The translations under genes were made by a program, and so were the position numbers. This document shows, in pieces, positions 1-12,427 of a DNA stretch of 64,000 bases. The stretch spans positions 38,659,081 to 38,723,080 of the forward strand of contig OX485809.1 in assembly GCA_950295325.1 (NCBI GenBank), read 5' to 3'. The notes under the pieces were generated by a model. That model ran no database searches. It saw nothing but the letters and a program-made list of their open reading frames with translations, and was not told the origin of the DNA. This DNA comes from Polytrichum commune. Taxonomy: Eukaryota > Streptophyta > Polytrichopsida > Polytrichales > Polytrichaceae. How positions within the stretch are numbered: position 1 is the stretch's first letter; the number at the start of each line of letters is the position of its first letter.

Positions 1-1080
1 AGCCATCTATGTAGTATGATTGGGATGGGTGGTATTTAAGCAAGTGAATGGTGGTAAGTTTTGGTGGGAGGGGTGTGTGTAGTGATGTTGGGGCCAGGGG
101 AGGTGGAGCAGCCTTGTGCCAATTTTGGGAGTTTTTGCTAGGTATAATGTGTAATTAGGGGGGGGGAAGGGGGTTGGAGGGTTGGATGAGTGTATTGGGT
201 ATTATCTATTGGTACGAACAAATTGTTGTTTGGATGTTGGCATGTGTTATGGCAATGATTGAGGTGAATAGCAGGTCTTTGGTAGTATAGTATGTGGGGA
301 GTGCCGAGTGTTGTGGATATTGTAGTAGTAGTAGTAGTAGTAGTAGTGGGAACATGATGATAGGGATTACATCCGATTGTTGGGTGGGGTTGAATGTGTT
401 ATGGGACCGGTCATCGTGGTGTAGTTGGGGCTACCAGGCTTGCTCATTTTATGGCTTATGGAGTGAGGGTTATGTCAGTGATTTGGGCAAGTCCATACCC
501 CATCCATTGAGGGGAAAGGGTTGAGCCTAGTGAGCCAAAGCTTATGTCTGAGTCATGTGGGGAAAGGTATTGTGTGAAGTATGTAGGGCATGTGAGTGGG
601 CTAGACAAGTAGGAGTGTGAGTTGGAAGGTGTGGATGAGGTTATCTAGTATTTCTAGGGGGAATACTTTGTGGTTATGGATGGAGGGGATGGTGTTGGGG
701 GATGGCATAGTAGGAATTTAATGTATATGTTGATGAGTAGGAGGACTTCTGTGGCGAAGTCTTGAGTGGGTGGTGAGAGATGGGATGATTGTTGGTAGTA
801 CATGTGGAGTATCTTTCCCATAGCCAAATTAGTTTGTCAGTTGGGATGGATGTTTGGAAGTTACCTACATGGTCATGGATTTGGATTGTGGGTTTATTAG
901 TTATGATATTTTTGTTTGGGTTGCATTCTTGGGTGTGTAGGGTAAGGTGTAGAATAGATAGGTTGAGGAGGATGTATCTCTCTGGTCTCTTGACTGTGGT
1001 GTCTTGCTACTTTTACCAAGACACCAATAGCCTTCTTGGTCCTCTACTTCTTCTATAATGAAGGCAAGAACTCATTAGGA
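1..1080. other. GT-rich sequence without a supported gene
   Basis: The plus strand is strongly enriched in G and T with many short open frames, the longest under 100 codons. None has a recognisable domain, flanking splice signals or plausible codon structure. A short (AGT)n tract sits inside it. It may be an eroded transposon, but no terminal repeat or protein signature supports a class. Confidence 0.4.
322..348. repeat. (AGT)n microsatellite
   Basis: About nine uninterrupted AGT/TAG triplets lie within the GT-rich region. It is a simple repeat with no coding role visible. Confidence 0.85.
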
Positions 1081-3545
1081 GGCTTTAGAGATGGTGGTTG
1101 ATTCAAGATTACTTAGCCATCATGAGCCCTCCCAATAAACTATCGATTCATTAGAGGTATATAGTCTAGGATTTATGTATGTTTTTGGGCTATAATTTAA
1201 TTTCTGATTTATTGTACATTACTTGATGCAATGCACAACTTGTATCTCCCAAATCCCATTTATATTCTCCACATGTGATTTATATATTTTGTTGAGTGTA
1301 TTTTATTTCTAGTGCTATAAATGGGTAGACCTCCCGATGCTCTTGGAGATTAAACTTTTTATAATAAACTTTTTAGAAATTTGTAGTATCCTTTACTACT
1401 TTTCTTTTCTTATAGATACTTGTTATTTTACTTGAAGCCAAGAATAATTTTGGCACTGGGAGTACCCCCCATCCCATTCTTGTCTACTAGAATGTTTTAG
1501 GGCTTCTATTACTAATTTACCATTAATCATCGTTAATCAATCAAATTTTAAATTTAGACTCCTCAAGTATCTAAATTTATTTTAATACTTATTATAAACC
1601 TTTAGTATTATATATTGTGGGTTAGAATATAGTGTGCATCCAAAGTGATATCTCCATTTTTTTAGTGTTGGTTTCCTCATTTTATAGTGTGGGCTATCAT
1701 ACATAACATAAACAATGTGCTTTTAATTTAACATTGAGCAATAGAGGGATAGGGGTTTACAGGATCAATATCTATCAATATTTACAAACAAGCATTTGAG
1801 TGTAAGGTAGAAAAGCGGAAAATGATGAAAATAAGTTGATACGGCCCAAATGAGTGGCTTGAAATTTGTGCAATATTATTCAAAGATGGAGCACATGGAG
1901 TATTTTTGATGAGGAATGCAAGTTATTTTGTTCCATGTAATGGTTAGTAACATTTTCCCAAAGAGGCCAGTAGGTCAACCCCCTACTTGTACAATAGTCT
2001 GCATGATCAAAAATATCCTACTTTGCATACAAATGCACACAAAACAGTTAACTTGATGGCACCCAAAAGTGATCCCAAATGGTGTGAAGCAGGACCTATG
2101 TAGCCTATCACTGTATCCTTTTGGGGCCACGATTTTTACAGTCATCCATTTTGGGTGCACACAAGAATCAATCCGAAATTCCTAGTTTTATTAGTGCACC
2201 AATAGTGGTCATTCACCTTTTTCCATTCTCCTACCTTTTAAGTCCACCATGATAGAGACACACAAGGTAGGCCCAAGGGGTTTGACATATAAATTGATTA
2301 CAAGTACCCAAATTGTGGGTGTGACTACGGTACTTTACTCCACATTCATGTGATGGTTTTTCCCGCAAAATATGTAGTCTTCATAAGTTAGTCAGCTAAT
2401 TAGCAAACTTTCTAGTAAAGTGTTTGATAGAAAAGAAGGCCAAAATTCACACTACATCAGAGTCAGTGTTCAACATCATTAGGAACCAGGGACGACACCA
2501 GAAGTTCAAATCAAGAATTACTTCCTGTGGATGAAACCCAATATTGCAAGTTTTCCTGACATAGTGGGGTAAAGCTAAACTAAGCACAGATTGCAACCAT
2601 TACTACATCAAAGGGTGACTATCTAAGGAGGAATAGTTATATCGTTTGGAGAAAATAGATGCAATCTTCACTAGAGTTTTCAGTCAACACAGAGAAAGCA
2701 GTGCTTCAAGTTTCTCAATCTCAACTAGTCTAAACCAAACATAGTTCTTTATTGAATGAAATGAAATTATGGGCTTCAGACTTCTGCTGATATGAGGACA
2801 AAGTGTCATAAATGTAAGACAAAAACACCATGCAATTGATAATTTCCATAGTATATGGATAAGCTAATTTGCTAAAATAATCTGAAATCATTTTAGAGAA
2901 TGATTTCATCACAGGAAAAGAGCACACTCAGACGAGACTGTCCACTACGTTGATTCTAGTCTTTGCATATATTAATGTGGGGAATCATGTTCTTAAAAGA
3001 AGTGAGCAACCCTTTTGAGGAGGTTCTTAGAAACTCATTCTACATTCCCAAATCTTGAAAGCGGCCTTTTAATGAGTAAGATAATTGAGAGCTTGGAGCA
3101 CAAGAGAAAAAAATCAGCACATAAAGGAGATACTGGTCTTTGTGATACATGCATGTACAAATAAATAGAGAAAAGAGAAAAATAATGAGAAAAAATTTAC
3201 AATAATGAAAAGAATGTCTTGAAAGCTTCTCAGTATCCATGAGTACAGTCAGTACTATTTCAGAGCTAAGATAATTGTAACAAGTGAATACAACAATGTT
3301 ACAAATTGCATGGTTTAGTCCACCATGTTTTTTGACCTAAGGATAAGTACCACTTTGATGCAGCTAGATGCAAAGTGCTGAAAAGTTACCCTGACACTAT
3401 TGCCTGGAGATTATTCTGCAAAATTTGAACTGCAAGATTGCCTACCCATAAGTGACATAGAAACTTGTAAACGATTACAATTTGGGAGACAATTAAGTGG
3501 GTACAATTTGGGGAGGTTTGGAATTAAAAAATGTAGGGTTTGAGG
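1081..3545. other. AT-rich intergenic sequence 3' of the TPR gene
   Basis: The sequence is AT-rich with no open frame above about 70 codons, no tRNA-like fold and no clear terminal repeats. The part nearest 3545 should contain the 3' UTR of the minus-strand TPR gene, but I see no decisive polyadenylation signal. Nothing else can be supported. Confidence 0.4.
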
Positions 3546-5304
3546 CTAACCCATCATCTTCTCAAGTCTTGCAAGGGTCTGAGTGGCCATACGGTGACTA
3601 GGATCAATTTTCAAAACTTCTCGCAAGTCTGCCATACCCAATTTGTACTTCTCACTACCTTCATACAGATGTGCTCGCTGCATCAACAGCTCTACAGACT
3701 CTGGTTCTAATTCACATGCCTGCAGATTTAGCCACCAATACATCAGATAACACCAGAGGAATCGCAACTAGTGCATTGCAAACTTGGCAAACTGAACTAA
3801 TCAATTACAACACAAACTTCCTGTTCATCTCACCTAGAATCTCTTCCACAAGTTGAAATGGTAGTAAAGAGTTACATCTATGTCCACACCTGTTAAAACA
3901 AACAGGGAAGAATACACATACCATTGTGCAGTCTGCTATTGCCTTCTTATACTCGCCAATCTCCTTGAAGCATGAGATCCTGCGGGTGAGAACATCAATG
4001 AGTGTTCCTTTGCTACCTTTCTCTTTCTGCAGTAGCTCCAGGGCCCAAGAGAACCACTTGATTGCATTGGGGAATTGACCTTCTTTGTAAAAAGTACTGC
4101 CCTTCTGGAATGCTGCGCTTCCAGTAACACCTGCTGGTGCAGAGCCTAGGCCTTCCAGTTCAGTTGTTGCACCTTCATTCTCAAACGAATTGCTTTCTGC
4201 AGCCGATCCAAATGCATCACCCCATCCTTCATGAGCATGTGCAGATTTCGAGGCAGACCCACCAGAATTCAAAAGTTTCTCAAGGGGATCCTCAGACACC
4301 TTAGACACAGTTGGTTTGCCAGAATTAAACATCGAGCCAAACTGGTCATTTACTGCTGAGTTGCTTCCCATGAATGCACCAAAAGGGTCTCCACTGGAAG
4401 CCCTGCTGGCTTGTGGAGGAGGGTTTGCTTGTGCCTTACTGCCAAACATGAAGGGGTCGCTTAAACCAGAAAATGGCTCAGCTTTAGGAGCTCCATTTGA
4501 GGGCTTCGTAATGTCCGCAAAAGGGTCTGCCCCCTTGGGTTGCACCTTTGACGCAGGCTTCTGGGCGGGTGGCTGGGCGGGACGCCCCCACATGGATGCA
4601 TATGAAAATGGTGCAGGTTTGGCAGGTTTAGTTTGTCGCACAGGCTCTTTAGCAGTTTCAGGGAGGGATGTGTTCAGGTTGCCCAACCCAAAGCTCCCTG
4701 ATGAAGAAGCAGGGGCCTGCTGCTTTAAAGGTCCTGATGAGCGACCTAAAGCAGAGCCCAGCAAGTCCCCAAACACATCTTCTTTACTGGAAGGTATTAC
4801 ACCTGCTATTCCAGCTGTTGCTAACTTAGATGCAGGAGACTGGCTCCAACTCTTCCCTGAAAGATCAACCCCCTTTGATTGAGCCTGATTTTGACCTAAA
4901 AATGAACTCGTCCCTCCCACATTACCTGTCTGCGGCTTCACACCTCCATAATAGCCACCACCACCTGCTCCCACCGGGTTAGGCTTCCCCAAAAAATCAT
5001 ATGTACTTGACAAACCACCCCCACCTTGCGCTCTAGGTTGGCTGGTCACATTAGGGCTAGAGGCTCCTCCTACACTGGATTTGCCTAAAAAATCAAAAGC
5101 CTGATCTGAGGATTGGCTTGACGACCCCCAGCCTCCCGGAGAGGCAGACCAACCTGCAGATGGCTGAGTTCCGGCAGCATTCAATGGTTGCGCCTTCTGG
5201 TCCTTCAAGCTCCCACTTGGCTTCGGCATCCCAGGTAGCCCAAAGTCAAACTTATAGTTATTCAAAGGAGCAGCCGCCTGCTGAAGATGGTCCCCTTGCT
5301 TCAT
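3546..5304 (-). CDS. TPR protein with a long disordered N-terminus carrying DPF and FLG motifs
   Basis: Two coding exons, 5304-3922 and 3719-3546, are joined in phase 0 across a 202-bp GT-AG intron, giving 518 residues. Residues 1 to about 395 are low in complexity (Gly, Ser, Pro, Ala). They contain repeated FDFLGK/YDFLGK-type motifs near 70 and 102, and three DPF motifs near 260, 283 and 306. Residues about 397-505 form tetratricopeptide helices; the intron falls inside the second repeat, and the joined sequence restores a continuous TPR. In animals and plants DPF and FxDxF-like motifs bind adaptor appendage domains, so a role in clathrin or vesicle traffic is possible, but that is inference. 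TPR domains bind partner proteins. The ATG begins the long frame and lies just downstream of a likely 5'-UTR acceptor. The exact orthologue was not identified. Confidence 0.82.
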
Positions 5305-5327
5305 GGTTGCAGACTTCTACCTGCCCT

Positions 5328-6626
5328 CTGCACATCCAATTATCCATCATTCCACACATACCCTACACCTCCTATTCTGCAAAATTAGTGAAATTATTAA
5401 ACGACTTGCTCTGCACACCCTGAGCGACAAGAAATCAAGACCTTCTCCATATCTCCAGGAATTGTAACTGAAAACATAATGGCCATCACTGGATGCTAGC
5501 ACCACAGATTTCTCCCTCCGACACAAGACACCGTGTGATTTTTACACTATAGACCTGCCCTCCTAAACCATATAATTAGCTACGCTAAACTCCAGCGGCG
5601 TCCACACACGTCCACATTTAAGAAACCTAAAATGCCACCACACAATACCCATATGCCCAAGATCTACAAGACATGCTCTGAGAACCAGAGGAGCTCAGAT
5701 TCTGCAGGATACCATACACCTTGCTCCCTAATTTACAAATCACAGCATGACCTAAAACAGCAATCTCCTCAACGCACTCAAATTATTGAATCACCAATAA
5801 TGCAATCATACCAACCTAGTGTCTCCCAAGCAGACGATCACAGCTTCACAAACGCCATCACTCCACAGCACATAAGAATATTCACGGCAAAAAAATTGGG
5901 ATCTAACCGACATTGGCGACCTAATACGCACTAGTTTATTACGAAACCAAACATGCCATCCCACATGCGCCATAACCTTGACATGGCTACCTGGTCTTTT
6001 CCGAACCAGACCATCATCAGAGCTTCACAAACGCCACATGTAAGAATCCTCAAGGCAACAAAGTCGGTATTTAAGCGACATTCAAACACAGAATATGCGA
6101 TATCTCGACCCATGGGGCACCAAATGCATCATCACGGCTTGGCTCGTTGGAAAAGAAATGAGACACCCTGAGCGACATGAAACTTAATCTATTTCCATAT
6201 CTCGAAGAGGTTCAAATAAAAACATAGTGATACCGATAGACACCAGCACCTCAGCTTTTTCCTTCTGACTTATGACACCATGTGATTTTTACAACATCGA
6301 TATGCTCTTAAAAGCACATAATAACCTAGACTAAACTCTAATCTCCACACACTTCCACTCTTAAGAAACATTAAAAGGCTATCATGCCAGAAGCCGCAGC
6401 TTTTAACATGGCAAACATGCTCCCTCCCAACCACTTGATCACAGCTTCACATAAGCAATAACTTTACCACATATCAGAAACCCTCACGGCAACGAAGGCA
6501 CTATCTAACGGACCTGCGCAACCTAATGCGGTGCACCGGGACCGCACCGGGACCACAAAAACTTCGATTTCTCGACAAATACGGCACCAAATGCAGCACC
6601 ATTTGGATCGTTGGAAACGTACTCAC
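5328..6626 (-). other. Probable 5'-UTR intron of the TPR gene
   Basis: On the minus strand a strong donor (G|GTGAGTACG) occurs at 6626. Acceptors (tgtgcag ending at 5328, or gggcag ending at 5321) lie 15-25 bases upstream of the ATG. The sequence between has no coding potential. The upstream exon would be GC-richer sequence at about 6627-6850. Placement is inferred from splice consensus only. Confidence 0.5.
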
Positions 6627-6640
6627 CAGGGGAATGATAC
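5420..6640. repeat. Diverged tandem duplications inside the 5'-UTR intron
   Basis: Segment 5420-5640 recurs at about 6168-6390: both start with tgagcgaca and share caccatgtgatttttac-like and cacttaagaaac-like stretches. A second motif (agcttcacaaacgcc followed by a cggcaac-like stretch) occurs near 5843, 6030 and 6440. A third (caccaaatgca then cgttggaaa) occurs near 6118 and 6587. The third covers the presumed splice donor, so the duplication copied the exon-intron border; the inner copy has lost the GTGAGT donor. Confidence 0.6.
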
Positions 6641-6850
6641 GAGACGATTGGAGACGACGCAGTGGCCGGATCGCAGGCGGTGTCGGCGATCTGTGCAGGG
6701 CGAGGAGCGGAGAAGGCTCGTAAGGGAGAGTGGACGGCTGAGTCTCTTGGCCACTTGGTCACCTGCAATTCCAGTCACCCGGTCACCCCAACCGTTTCTC
6801 TCTCTCCTCTCTCCTAGCTTCCGGGATCTATCAGGGCGCTAGATTTGAGC
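6627..6850 (-). promoter_or_regulatory. Probable first non-coding exon and promoter-proximal region of the TPR gene
   Basis: This stretch is clearly GC-richer than its surroundings, as plant first exons often are, and ends (minus strand) at a strong GTGAGT donor. CT-rich tracts near 6790-6820 could belong to the core promoter. I cannot place a TATA box or start site. Confidence 0.35.
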
Positions 6851-7034
6851 TTCCCTGTCTGTGTAACTGGTTGTTCATCCATCCACGGAGACTCTGTTCG
6901 TGCTCTCGGCGTGCCTACATCCTAATATTCATCCATTCTCCATTGATCTGTTCATGGTTTCATCCGTAGATATTTAATTGCATCCATCTCCGAATTGAGT
7001 GACCCACCTGGGCTGCCTACCTAAGGTATATGTG

Positions 7035-7290
7035 GGTATTATTTGGTTCCTTTTTCACGTTCTCCAACTTCTACCGATTAGATTTACACAACAAAATTCA
7101 TGTTGCGTGAGCAAATCTACAATACAACATATGTAAAATCTCTTATTTAGTTAGGATTATCAGAAGTGCATGTTTGTCTATTTCTTAACTAGATGTAGAG
7201 GTCCTCCCAGTTGTGTTCGTGATTCAGTGTAGAGTACACTGATTATCTCAAAGAACGAGGGAGGGCTCATAATGCGCACGGGGAATCAGT
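7035..7290 (+). repeat. Dispersed repeat family A, copy 1
   Basis: The copy begins with a tatttggttc-like stretch and contains ttctaccgattagatttaca and a later segment near gtcctcccagttgtg. It matches 31975-32290 on the same strand and 41795-42165 on the opposite strand, with many substitutions. No coding capacity; possibly part of an LTR or a MITE, but ends are not defined. Confidence 0.6.
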
Positions 7291-8247
7291 GAAGGTGATA
7301 CTAAACTTTATTTTACGTTACGAAAGTAGCACCACCAAAAGATCTAGGAAGCATTGTTCATCTCAGCACTATTCATTAGAAGTACCGATATTCTTGATCC
7401 TACCACTATTCACTAACAACCATGTGCCTGCATATATTTTTCCTTTTATCTCTCTACAAGTATCTTAGAGCACGCACTCGTTCTCTTGAAATGTATGTTA
7501 AATGAGCATGTATATTCATGAACTGTGCATCATTCAGTACAACTTTCGACCGTCACTAATTTTGAGACTTGACAAAGTAGTGCGTGTTTCAAGCATTAGT
7601 ACCACACGCACTAATTGGGATAGTCGATGTAGAATACATGTTTACGAGTAAATGAATAACGCTAATGGGCTAATGAATGACCATTGTTTAATTAACTGTT
7701 CATGAGTACTAACTAAATAATGATCAATGGACTAATGACTAGAAGTTAACTAAATTTGAAAAAAATATCCCTTTATATATTATTGAAAATGCAAGCGAAG
7801 GAACTAATTGTCCATCCAAGGTGCAACCTGGGGTTTTTGTCATCTAAATACGGTTTATGTGTCATTTGACGATCCCTTGCCTCTTGTGTCCATTCTAAAG
7901 TGTGTGAATGAAACACCATACAATCCCAATGTTCATATTTGTAGTTGATGTGCCTCACAATTGAGGTCATAGTCTTCCATTTAACTATGTCTTGTAAGGG
8001 CCATTTTATTACGCGTGTGAGCAAGGCTCATGAGTAAAAAAATGAATTACGTTTTCTTGTGGTCACGGTCGGTGGTCCGAAGACCATGCCCAAGAGAAAA
8101 TCCACATCATAATTTCAAGCCTTATTATTGAATATCCATATTGTTCATAAAATCCACATTGTTGAATCTTGTATACAAAATCACGAGCTTCATGTAAGTG
8201 TTTTTGAAGCAAAAATCTTGAAGATTGCATGGATATTTTACACACGC

Positions 8248-8254
<7 letters not shown>

Positions 8255-8291
<37 letters not shown>
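8255..8291. repeat. (TA)n microsatellite
   Basis: About 18 uninterrupted TA units preceded by a short GT tract. Confidence 0.9.
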
Positions 8292-8294
<3 letters not shown>

Positions 8295-8499
8295 CATCTT
8301 ATGAACACTTATAACATTTTTAGTAAATGCATAAAGAATATGATCATTTGTATAAAGTGTGAACAACATTTGCCAACGAACTTGAAAACTTGTCATTTGG
8401 TTCATCAAAGATAGTGTTTTTTTCTTCTTCTTACCTTTTACCTTGCATACACATTCATCTTGGTGATACACACATGCCAAATTGAAACAAGATGGATAT

Positions 8500-8895
8500 T
8501 GTTAGCATTTCACATGGTTTTTTTAAAAGTTGAAGGCTGTGAGAATTGATATCTATATAATTTCAACTTTTCCCTATCTTGTTTCATGAATAGTGAAGAA
8601 TAGTCATGGTAACTATTCTTTGAAGAAAAACACCTTCAAGGATCCAAGACATCCCTCATCTTCAAGAATATAGTGATTCCATATGGAAACCCGATCACTG
8701 GTCACGAGGTTGATTATGAGCTCAATAGGGAATTGTAAATAATATGGTAAACCCGAATCGGCTTTTCAAAACATTGTAACGAAGTAAAACCTTGAACACG
8801 CTCCCTAGAAACTGTTCTTTTCTCTAAACAAACCTCCGACTGATGCTAAGGAGGTTGGAGGAATGATGTGGCAACCACAACGTGGTATCAGAAAC
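8500..8895 (+). mobile_element. Possible LTR end with Met-tRNA-type primer binding site
   Basis: Bases 8883-8892 read tggtatcaga, the start of the initiator-Met tRNA complementary primer site typical of plant Copia and Gypsy retrotransposons. An LTR would end just upstream, near 8880. No second LTR, gag or pol frame is visible, so at most this is an old fragment. The left limit is arbitrary. Confidence 0.3.
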
Positions 8896-8979
8896 CATAA
8901 AGGGTTAGTAGATTGATTACCCCACCCACGATACAAGGTCCCTTGCAACAAAATCAATGTTGTTGTAATTGGTTGTTTC

Positions 8980-9206
8980 CTACATTGATTATCCCAATTA
9001 GTGTGTGTTACGATTTGGAGTTACACAAGGCTATAACTATCATACGAGAATGCAATAATGTACCAAGCACAATTATTTATGTTCTATAAAGTCCAAACAA
9101 CCTATTGTACTTTGGTAAGTAAAAACATTACTCATGAGTACTTAAGACGTTATTGCATTGCGTAACTCCAAATAGTAACACACACTAATTGGGATATCCA
9201 ATGTAG
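8980..9206. mobile_element. MITE with about 48-bp terminal inverted repeats, family B
   Basis: The left end (ctacattgattatcccaatt...) and right end (inverse of the same) pair over about 48 bases and include the shared gtgtgttac and ggagttac stretches. Length is 227 bp. TA at both inner borders could be a TA target duplication, but this is ambiguous because it can also be read as part of the TIR. A shorter relative lies at 10858-10953 and a single end near 7595-7631. Confidence 0.65.
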
Positions 9207-10044
9207 GTAGAAAGAATGTGTTTATGTGTTCCTGCCCAAACCTTGAATTAAATATCCATTCATAAATCTCATAAGTTGTTTAATTCATCCACATGTACAA
9301 ACTAGTGTCCAAAGTTTGACAACATGTATTAACCCTAAGTAAACTATACCACACTATATAGTCATAATTAGTGTGGGTGGAAATTAGCATGGGTCATACT
9401 AATTTTAGTTTAGGTGGAATTAACATGGGTCCAAGACTTTGGCCTTCCCCTAAGAATCCATGAAGACTTCCTGACAAACATATTGAATATTAGCTGAAGG
9501 AAAAAGTAGCACAAAATAGAATAATCACATGCATCGATATTCAAGGAAACAAACAATTCATGTGACCCATGCTAATCTACCACTAAAAATTTGTTATGGG
9601 CTGAAAAAGTAACGTGGCCCACATTAACTCTCATTACGAAAATTAGTGTGGGCTCTAGAAAGCGACTGTGGCTCACAACCATAGGATTATTTAATGTGTG
9701 TTAATGATGGAGACAAGACTTTGAAAGATGTTGTTCTATGGGCCATTAGTAGAGTGCATCAAAATATATGAGCGAGAGAATGGTTAGGATTAGAAAGGAA
9801 AATTGTTAGCGTAAGAGAAACCATGCTTAGACAACATAAGAAATATGTAGAAGTAGAAGGAATGGTGGGTTATTAGGCAGATGATTTAGGGTTGAAGGTT
9901 GATAACACTTAGCATTAGAAATTGTTTCTCTCTTGAAGGATATTGCTCTTGGTAAGTGTACCGGGTTCTTGGTATGGAAGTTGGAATAGAAGGAAGATGT
10001 TTTGATTCAAGGATTAAGCCGGTGTTGCATATTAGAGTTGTTCG
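9207..10044. other. Repeat-rich AT sequence, no gene
   Basis: No open frame of note. Several short stretches recur (attagtgtgg, gggtcatact), suggesting eroded inverted-repeat elements, but I could not define ends. Confidence 0.35.
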
Positions 10045-10442
10045 TGAAGTAAAGCAAATGAAACAATGGGTTTAGTCCCAAACCACGAGTTCATGACAAT
10101 CAACACAAAGTTGTCCAAGTTTCCTTACTGCTTAAATCATCACACACAAAGAGTAGCGTCGGCCTATTGAAAACCAACTTTCTAGTTTGTCTTATCATAA
10201 TGGATGGGCCAAGCTAGCCTTGCATAGGCCGATCCAAGATTTAGAACAACGAGTTTAGATCTTAAAATTCTTTCAAAGTTTGAAAAGTGGAAATGAGGAG
10301 GTCCCCAAAGTTTCACCTAACTTTCAAAACAAGCTTTAATGCACAACGAGCAAATGAGCTATTAATAAAAAAGTTTTCTCCAATAAAAATCAAACCCGTG
10401 GTTTCATCCCTCTTCGAGAGTCTCTGTGGATAACTCTATTGT
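10045..10442. repeat. Dispersed repeat family C, copy 1
   Basis: About 400 bases align with 25543-25948 in the same orientation, from caatgggtttagtcccaaac to gtggataactctatt. The second copy keeps a Met-tRNA-type primer binding site, so the family is probably an LTR-retrotransposon fragment. This copy has lost the primer-site sequence. Confidence 0.6.
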
Positions 10443-10857
10443 AAAGTATAGATATGAATATGATTGTCTTGTATGATTACTGTTGTTGGGTACAAACGAG
10501 GCTTGGTTGACACATATCAATCAAGTGAGAGGCGCGTGCGCATTAGGATTGTGGAACCCTAGAAAGCCAATACTCCAGGGGACATAAAACTCCGGGGGGT
10601 AGGCCAATCATTTTGGGATGGAAGGAGTAGATTGGTAAAGGTAAGTCGGGATGATAGTAGTTGTAAACTTATTCATAAGAAGTTTCATTAGGATACGTAG
10701 TACCACAATGACATAAAATGCAATATGTCACTAAAGACAATATTTAGCGTAGTTAGGACTAACGGTAGTCATCGTAAGAGAAAAAGAAAACTCGATAAGC
10801 ATCAAGATGGCAAGTACTAATGGACGTACCAATAGACTAAAACTTTGGTTCAGACAA

Positions 10858-10953
10858 CTACATTGATTATCCCAATAAGTGTGTGTTACTATTTGGAGTT
10901 ACACAATGTGATAACTTCACAGAGTAACATGCATTGATTGGGATGATCAATGT
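10858..10953. mobile_element. Internally deleted copy of MITE family B
   Basis: The left end repeats the family B terminus (ctacattgattatcccaat) with the gtgtgttac and tttggagttacac stretches. The right end is a diverged inverse copy (attgattgggatgatcaatg). At about 95 bp it is a deletion derivative made of little more than the two ends. Confidence 0.5.
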
Positions 10954-12427
10954 TGTAATGCATCCTCGGTAAAGGTAGAGGGTGTTAAAACCAACACCCC
11001 ACCCAAAAGCAACGTCTATAAACGCCTCTCAATTACCAACACTTTATTACCTTGAATTGTTCCCCATGGTGTAGGGGTGTTTGGGCCCACACAATGACGG
11101 TTTTAGGTGTCATTAGTGGCGCCACTTCATAGCGGCCTTCACTACCTCCATGCAGGGTAGGTAACAAACTCCACTCTATCCCAGGTTGGTTTAAGGTGGG
11201 TTTAGGGTGGCTTGCCTATTCTAGCCAATCTATACACTGGGGAACAATTATAGCCATTCTATTCACAAAACCAAGGAGGTAGGCCCACAAAGCACAAAGG
11301 GGGTCAATTCTAGGCATAAGGGGGTTGGTACCTAGGATGCAAGGTGACAATTTTGCAAGTGAACCAGGTGGGATCCTGAAGGTGGCTATGTGGCTTTGCA
11401 CACTGTAACTAATTAGTCTTTGATTTGGCTTGAGTCTAGCACCCAACTATGTTGTGTTGATTCTAGACAATGAAGGTGGGGGCCGTCATCATATGCAAGG
11501 TCGTGATACATGGGGACTATGGATTGGTTTTAAGGAAGCTAGTATTTTTGACTGTGAATATTCATCAAATGATCAATTAAGGGTTTTTTTTGTTTCTTTA
11601 AAAAAAAACTCTTTCTTTATACCTATGTTTAGCCCAAAGGCTAATTTGAAAATTTTAATATCAACCACATAGCCATATGTATGTGCAATAGCTTGAAGTG
11701 TTGGTTTAAGCACCCTTTACCTTAGTATTGGATTAAAGGTTGGGGTAGGCTAGCCTGGTACTTTTACAATACCAGTTGTGTTAGGTCCTTGGGTCTCAAC
11801 AAGAGCATTAATGAAAAGAGGAACAATAAATTCTATCCAAGGGATAAACTTGCATTTAAGGAAATCTAGACATATTTTCAAAATCTAGACTTTCTAGTTG
11901 TTTCAACTCTATCGCATATCCGTCCACATTCTTCTTTTATACCTTTTTTCAAGGGAGATGTGTGAAATCTAATCAACAATTACTTGCATGCCATGCTACT
12001 AAAATAAAATGGAAATGGAAATACATATTTATTTTATGTTTAATATGCATAATTAAATGTTTAAAATATAATTAAACAAATTTTAATTATATCATAATTA
12101 ATTTATCATGTTCTTTGATAAAATCCTATCATACAATCCTATTGGATGATCTTATAATAAAAAAATTAACATGTTATAATTATGGACTTGGACTTGGTCC
12201 AATTTTACTTAAATATCAGTTGATAGAATAACAATGTTTTTAACAACATGGGAGTTGTATGTTGATTTGGGTGTTTTGGTATGGGGAGTGTCTTTGTATC
12301 ATGCTATAGTAGATGTCTTGGGTTTGATGACGGAGCCATCAAGAAAAATTGGTTTGATTGGATGGTTGGTGGGAATGCATGGTGGAGAGGGAAGATAGTG
12401 TGGGTCGGTGTTGGCTTGGAGGAGGAT
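10954..12427. other. Intergenic sequence, no supported gene
   Basis: Two overlapping open frames of 76 and 80 codons near 11.2-11.7 kb have no recognisable domain and no splice context. The sequence past 11.9 kb is very AT-rich. I see no inverted repeat that I can delimit. Confidence 0.35.

Noticed and set aside
4316-4882. 188-codon plus-strand frame
   Set aside because: It is the antisense of the low-complexity exon of the TPR gene.
6523-6842. Coding first exon for the TPR gene
   Set aside because: The frames here do not continue in phase through the acceptors at 5321 or 5328 to the TPR frame, and the ATG at 5304 already gives a complete protein; it is treated as 5' UTR.
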